Below, piece by piece: positions 6,946 to 9,907 of a stretch of 9,907 nt of DNA. Numbering within the stretch: position 1 is the stretch's first letter; every line of letters starts with the position of its first letter. Position numbers and translations under genes: made by a program. This DNA is from an uncultured Ilumatobacter sp. Its GTDB lineage: Bacteria; Actinomycetota; Acidimicrobiia; Acidimicrobiales; Ilumatobacteraceae. Location: NCBI GenBank assembly GCA_938049325.1, contig CALICC010000110.1:1-9907 (forward strand), written 5' to 3'. Under the pieces are notes generated by a model. The model was given only the letters and a program-made list of their open reading frames with translations, searched no databases and was not told the DNA's origin.

Positions 6946-8210
6946 GGGTGGAACCGTTCGACGACCTCGATGAATCGGTCGACATCGTCGTCGGCGATCT
7001 CGAGACTCAGCGCGATGAACCCGCGCCGGGCCAGATACCAGCCGGCCTCGAGGCAATGGAAGAAGAAGAGCTCCTTGAGGCGGTCGTCGGCGCCGACGAG
7101 GTCGTGCGCTGACGTCACCGGCCCACGCGTTCCGTGGACGTTCATCAACGATCCGACGCCGCTCACGCACCGCTCGACACCGAGCGCCGCAAATGTGGCA
7201 TTGAGGCGCTCGCGGAGCTGTTCGCCACGCGCATGGTTCGCTGCGAGTGCGTCGGGTGTGAGGAGTTGCTCGAGCGCCGCCACGCCTGCCGCCATGGTCG
7301 CGACGTTGTTGTTGAACGTGCCGGCATGGCCGAGGGTGCCTCCCTGTGCCGGATCGAAGTGGCGCATCACCGCGCTCGACCCACCGAACGCACCGAACGT
7401 GAGCCCACCGCCCAGGTATTTGCCGAGTGTGGTCAGGTCGGGCGTGATGCCCAGACGGGCTTGGGCTCCGCCGGGTGAGAAGCGAGACGTCATCACCTCG
7501 TCGAAGATCAGGACGGCACCGTGTTCGTCGCAGGCGTCGCGCAACGCTACGAGGAACGCAGAGTCTCCGGGAATGCAGCCCGCCGAACCTTGCATTGGTT
7601 CCACCAGCACCGCTGCGATCTGTCCAGCGTGCTCGTCGAACGCGGCGGTCACCTCGTTGGTGTCGTTGTAGTCACACAGCACCCAGTCGTGCGGCACGTT
7701 GACGGCGCTCACGTCGGACCCGAACGTGATCACCCCGCCGTGGTAGCCGTGGCGGAACACGATCACCTTCGATCGGCCGGTATGGGTTGTCGCGGCAGCA
7801 AGCGCCATCAGGTTCGCTTCGGTCCCCGAGTTCGTGAAGCGGATCTGCTCGATCGAATCGAAACGCGAGGTCAACAACTCGGCGAGGCGGACCTCGTCGG
7901 GGTGAACCGAGCCGAGCGCCCACCCGCCGTCGAGGGCGGCACGTGCTGCAGCCAACACGGGCGCGGGGGAGTGTCCGAGGAGACCTGCGGTGTAGTTGCC
8001 GAGCAGATCGACGTACTCGTGACCGTCGACGTCGTGCAGGAACTTCCCGTCGGCGCGGGCAACGCGAAACGGGAAGGGATCGAAGTGCAACACCGACCGC
8101 GTATTGCCTCCCGGCAGCACCGCTCGTGCCCGAGCGTCCCACTCGGCGCTCGTCGGGTTGGCGTCGGCGTAGCGCAACCGAGCTTCGGCGACGGCGGCAT
8201 CGAGGTCCAT
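6942..8210 (-). CDS. Class III PLP-dependent aminotransferase, glutamate-1-semialdehyde aminomutase-like
   Basis: 422 residues, the normal length for this family. The PLP-fold landmarks appear in order: DGHEYVDLLGNYTAGLLGH (62-80), the cofactor phosphate-binding NSGTEAN (127-133), FRHGYHG (152-158), VEP (203-205), IFDEVMTSR (235-243) with the cofactor-contacting Asp237, and TTLGKYLGGG (260-269) with the Schiff-base lysine K264. The IFDEVMT block and overall pattern are closest to HemL-like enzymes. However, the N-terminal part (GGNTRSVLHFDPFPF) differs from the GGVNSPVRAF-type start of true HemL, so a different substrate is likely and I assign no gene symbol. The neighbouring VOC and SDR genes fit a catabolic or side pathway better than tetrapyrrole synthesis. 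The ATG at 8210 has only a weak Shine-Dalgarno (GAAG). Confidence 0.93.
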   Translation of the reverse strand: MDLDAAVAEARLRYADANPTSAEWDARARAVLPGGNTRSVLHFDPFPFRVARADGKFLHDVDGHEYVDLLGNYTAGLLGHSPAPVLAAARAALDGGWALGSVHPDEVRLAELLTSRFDSIEQIRFTNSGTEANLMALAAATTHTGRSKVIVFRHGYHGGVITFGSDVSAVNVPHDWVLCDYNDTNEVTAAFDEHAGQIAAVLVEPMQGSAGCIPGDSAFLVALRDACDEHGAVLIFDEVMTSRFSPGGAQARLGITPDLTTLGKYLGGGLTFGAFGGSSAVMRHFDPAQGGTLGHAGTFNNNVATMAAGVAALEQLLTPDALAANHARGEQLRERLNATFAALGVERCVSGVGSLMNVHGTRGPVTSAHDLVGADDRLKELFFFHCLEAGWYLARRGFIALSLEIADDDVDRFIEVVERFHP

Positions 8211-8251
8211 CGACTCATCTTCGCGCTCGCCGGTCGCCTACGTTCGACCAC
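8211..8251. promoter_or_regulatory. Compact divergent promoter region with leaderless-type -10 box for the SDR gene
   Basis: Only 41 bases separate the start codons of the aminotransferase (-) and SDR (+) genes, so both promoters must sit here or inside the coding ends. On the plus strand TACGTT (8239-8244) matches the TAnnnT -10 consensus and ends seven bases before the SDR ATG. That is the usual spacing for a leaderless actinobacterial transcript, and no Shine-Dalgarno is present. No convincing -35 is visible and no promoter is clear for the minus strand. Confidence 0.45.
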
Positions 8252-8995
8252 ATGAGCGAATCAGAGTTCTCCGGCAGGGTCGCGATCGTGACGGGATCCT
8301 CCAGCGGTATTGGCGAAGAAACGGCGCGCCGCCTCTCGGCGCTGGGTGCCACCGTGGTCGTCAACTCGTCGTCATCGGTCGAGGCGGGCGAGGCGATCTC
8401 GGCCGAGCTTCCAGGCGAATCCACGTACATCCGGGCCGACATCGCCGATCAAGCGCAAGGTCACGCGTTGATCGACCAGACGATCGAGCGGTACGGGCGA
8501 CTCGACTTCCTCGTCAACAACGCGGGATGGACGACTTCGGTGGCTCACCACGAGCTCGATGCGCTGACCGACGAGATCTTCCAGAAGACGTTCGACGTCA
8601 ATGTGTTCGGCACCTGGTGGCTCACGAAGTACGCGATTCCGCACCTCCAGAAGTCCGATGACGCAAACATCATCAACATCACGTCGATCGCAGGTGTGCG
8701 CCCGGTCGGTTCGTCGATGGCCTACTCGATGACGAAAGCTGCGCTCAATCACATGACGTTGCTTCTTGCCAAGTCGTACGGGCCGATTCGGGTCAATGCC
8801 GTCGCGCCGGGCCTCGTTCGGACTCCCTGGACGGAGGACTGGGAGGATCAGCATGCCGGTGTGGCTGCGATGGCTCCGGTCCCGCGTTCCGCAACGCCCG
8901 AAGACTGCGGCGAAGCGGTGCTCGCGTTGCTGCGGAACAAGTACGTCAGCGGCGAGATCTTCGTCGTCGACGGTGGCCTGACTCAGCGCATCTAG
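8252..8995 (+). CDS. Short-chain dehydrogenase/reductase (classical SDR, FabG-like)
   Basis: 247 residues, a standard classical SDR. It shows the cofactor motif TGSSSGIG (14-21), RADIAD with the adenine-contacting Asp (61-66), NNAG (89-92), structural N117, catalytic S145 in NITSIAG, and YSMTK with Y158 and K162. The C-terminal VSGEIFVVDGG block follows (232-242). An Asn-Ser stretch at the end of strand 2 (NSSSS, 38-42), with no Asp there, suggests NADP(H) rather than NAD(H); this is inferred. The reaction is reversible oxidation of an alcohol or reduction of a ketone, substrate unknown. The ATG at 8252 is chosen because the SDR fold begins right after it; the open frame further upstream is antisense to the aminotransferase. 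The gene is divergent from the aminotransferase/VOC pair and probably functionally linked to it. Confidence 0.95.
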   Translation: MSESEFSGRVAIVTGSSSGIGEETARRLSALGATVVVNSSSSVEAGEAISAELPGESTYIRADIADQAQGHALIDQTIERYGRLDFLVNNAGWTTSVAHHELDALTDEIFQKTFDVNVFGTWWLTKYAIPHLQKSDDANIINITSIAGVRPVGSSMAYSMTKAALNHMTLLLAKSYGPIRVNAVAPGLVRTPWTEDWEDQHAGVAAMAPVPRSATPEDCGEAVLALLRNKYVSGEIFVVDGGLTQRI

Positions 8996-9020
8996 CGCGG
9001 CGCGAGTCGGCGCAGTCGCG

Positions 9021-9026
9021 TACTCT
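9021..9026 (+). promoter_or_regulatory. Candidate -10 box (TACTCT) for the lipoprotein gene, leaderless type
   Basis: TACTCT matches TAnnnT and ends six bases before the ATG at 9033, inside the 37-base gap after the SDR stop. No Shine-Dalgarno precedes the ATG and no clear -35 is seen. If real, the lipoprotein gene has its own promoter and a leaderless transcript rather than depending on SDR read-through. Confidence 0.4.
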
Positions 9027-9032
9027 CGCGGG

Positions 9033-9907
9033 ATGGTCACACGGCTCAAGGTTGCGGTTCTCGCGGCGCTCGCGCTCGGTCTGTCGGCGTGCGTGCCGTG
9101 GTGGAATCCGCCGGCAACCGTGTCGGGACTCACGGTCACCTGGCCCGAGGCGTTCGAGTTCGACGACGATGAGGAGATCGCCTTCTACCTCGTCGAAGTC
9201 GCGGGAAGGCTGTCGGCGGTCACCGGCACACAGTGCACGTTGACCGGTCTCGCGTCGGGCACGGACTACTCGGTGCGGGTCACGGCGATGGACACCGCGG
9301 GTGAGTACAGCGGAGACATCAATCCGGCGCTCGCCGTGCTCGGGTCGCGCAACGTGACCGTCACGACGCCGGCAGGCGGGCTTGGAGAGAGCACGCCGCG
9401 CTGCACCGCGAACGTCGACTCGGACGGCGACGGACTTCCCGACCTGGTGGAGACGGACACGTCGGTCTTCGTCGGAATCCAAGACACCGGTACATCGCCG
9501 AATTCCCCCGACACCGACGGCGATTCGATTCCCGACGGTCACGAGGTGCTCGGCGTGAACGGACTCGACTTGCCGGCCATGGGCACGAACCCGCTGCGCG
9601 TCGACGTGCTGGTCGAGTTCGATTGGATGGACGACGACCAATCGCAGATGGTCAATGAGCCGTGGTACGACGAGTTCGGTCGGGACGGTTGCGGGCAACA
9701 CTCGCACCGCCCCACCGTGTCGGTCATCAACAGCATCCGCATCGCGTTCGCGTTTGCGCCGACGACCAACGCGAACGGGTCGACGGGGATCAACTTCATT
9801 GCCGACTATGGGCAAGGGGGTGTCTTCACGGGCGGCAACCGTGTTGCCGACGCCGACGGATTCATCAACGGAGGTATCGGCGGGCCCGAGTTCCTCGCGC
9901 ACAAAGC
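9033..9907 (+). CDS. Secreted lipoprotein with Fn3-like domain, TSP3 calcium motif and probable zincin metallopeptidase domain (3' end outside window)
   Basis: The frame is open from the ATG at 9033 to the window end (291 codons), so the C-terminus is missing. Residues 1-20 form a lipoprotein signal peptide with lipobox LSAC and Cys20 as the lipidation site. Residues about 28-104 look like a fibronectin type III domain (TVTW, FYLVEV, TLTGLASGTDYSVRVTAMD). Residues about 127-172 hold a thrombospondin-3-type calcium motif: DSDGDGLPD, then a 23-residue spacer with a SPNSPD stretch, then DTDGDSIPDGHEV. From about 185 on (TNPLRVDVLVEFDWMDDD, then NGSTGINFIADYG at 248-260) the sequence resembles the start of secreted zinc-metallopeptidase-like proteins, whose HExxH site would lie beyond the window. 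That assignment is from memory of the family pattern and is less certain than the lipobox and TSP3. It is probably anchored to the outer face of the cell membrane. Confidence 0.85.
   Translation, partial: MVTRLKVAVLAALALGLSACVPWWNPPATVSGLTVTWPEAFEFDDDEEIAFYLVEVAGRLSAVTGTQCTLTGLASGTDYSVRVTAMDTAGEYSGDINPALAVLGSRNVTVTTPAGGLGESTPRCTANVDSDGDGLPDLVETDTSVFVGIQDTGTSPNSPDTDGDSIPDGHEVLGVNGLDLPAMGTNPLRVDVLVEFDWMDDDQSQMVNEPWYDEFGRDGCGQHSHRPTVSVINSIRIAFAFAPTTNANGSTGINFIADYGQGGVFTGGNRVADADGFINGGIGGPEFLAHK

Noticed and set aside
6946..7170. 75-residue upstream extension of the VOC gene inside the aminotransferase
   Set aside because: It is an Arg/Pro-rich shadow frame. The GTG at 6945, overlapping the aminotransferase stop, leads straight into the VOC domain.
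7943..8251. N-terminal extension of the SDR frame upstream of the ATG at 8252
   Set aside because: The extension is Arg-rich and lies antisense to the aminotransferase. The SDR fold starts directly after 8252, and a -10-like box sits 7 nt before that ATG.
9001..9030. Inverted repeat CGCGAG (9001-9006) / CTCGCG (9025-9030), with an alternative partner TCGCG at 9016-9020, around the lipoprotein -10 box
   Set aside because: It could be an operator, but five- to six-base CG palindromes are common here and nothing else supports it.

Overview
This G+C-rich window reads like a chromosomal stretch from a high-GC actinobacterium. An Acidimicrobiia (Ilumatobacter-like) origin is my best guess. It rests on codon use, on several starts that look leaderless (a TAnnnT box 6-8 nt before the start codon), and on the style of the ECF sigma/membrane-protein pair. 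No RNA gene, CRISPR array, insertion sequence or phage gene was seen. Coding density is very high: seven protein genes, two of them cut by the window edges, and no gene-free stretch longer than about 75 bases.

Layout. (1) Bases 1-3557 (+) hold the C-terminal ~1184 residues of a giant cell-surface protein. It has nine SdrD-B-type beta-sandwich repeats plus the tail of a tenth, then a cadherin-like/Big_9 Ig domain, a Pro/Thr linker, and a sortase-like sorting signal with the unusual motif IPRTG. (2) It converges on a two-gene minus-strand operon (6241 to 3625): an ECF sigma-70 factor followed 10 nt later by a single-pass membrane protein with a Ser/Thr-rich stalk and a large propeller-like extracellular domain. 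A candidate ECF-type autoregulatory promoter lies just before the sigma gene. (3) Upstream on the same strand, a class III (HemL-like) aminotransferase (8210 to 6942) overlaps by 4 nt (GTGA) a glyoxalase/VOC-like gene (6945 to 6316). (4) Divergent from these, with only 41 bp between start codons, is a short-chain dehydrogenase (8252-8995, +). (5) After 37 bp comes the N-terminal 291 residues of a secreted lipoprotein (9033 to beyond the window end), with an Fn3-like domain, a calcium-type TSP3 motif, and the beginning of what looks like a zincin-type metallopeptidase.

How the parts may work together (inference). The aminotransferase, VOC protein and SDR look like a small metabolic module acting on an amino/carbonyl compound that cannot be named from sequence. 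The sigma factor and its membrane partner look like a self-contained signalling unit: the partner has the one-pass topology of an anti-sigma factor but lacks the zinc anti-sigma motif. This is the most promising candidate here for an undescribed regulatory system. The two edge genes belong to the extracellular, calcium-dependent surface repertoire.
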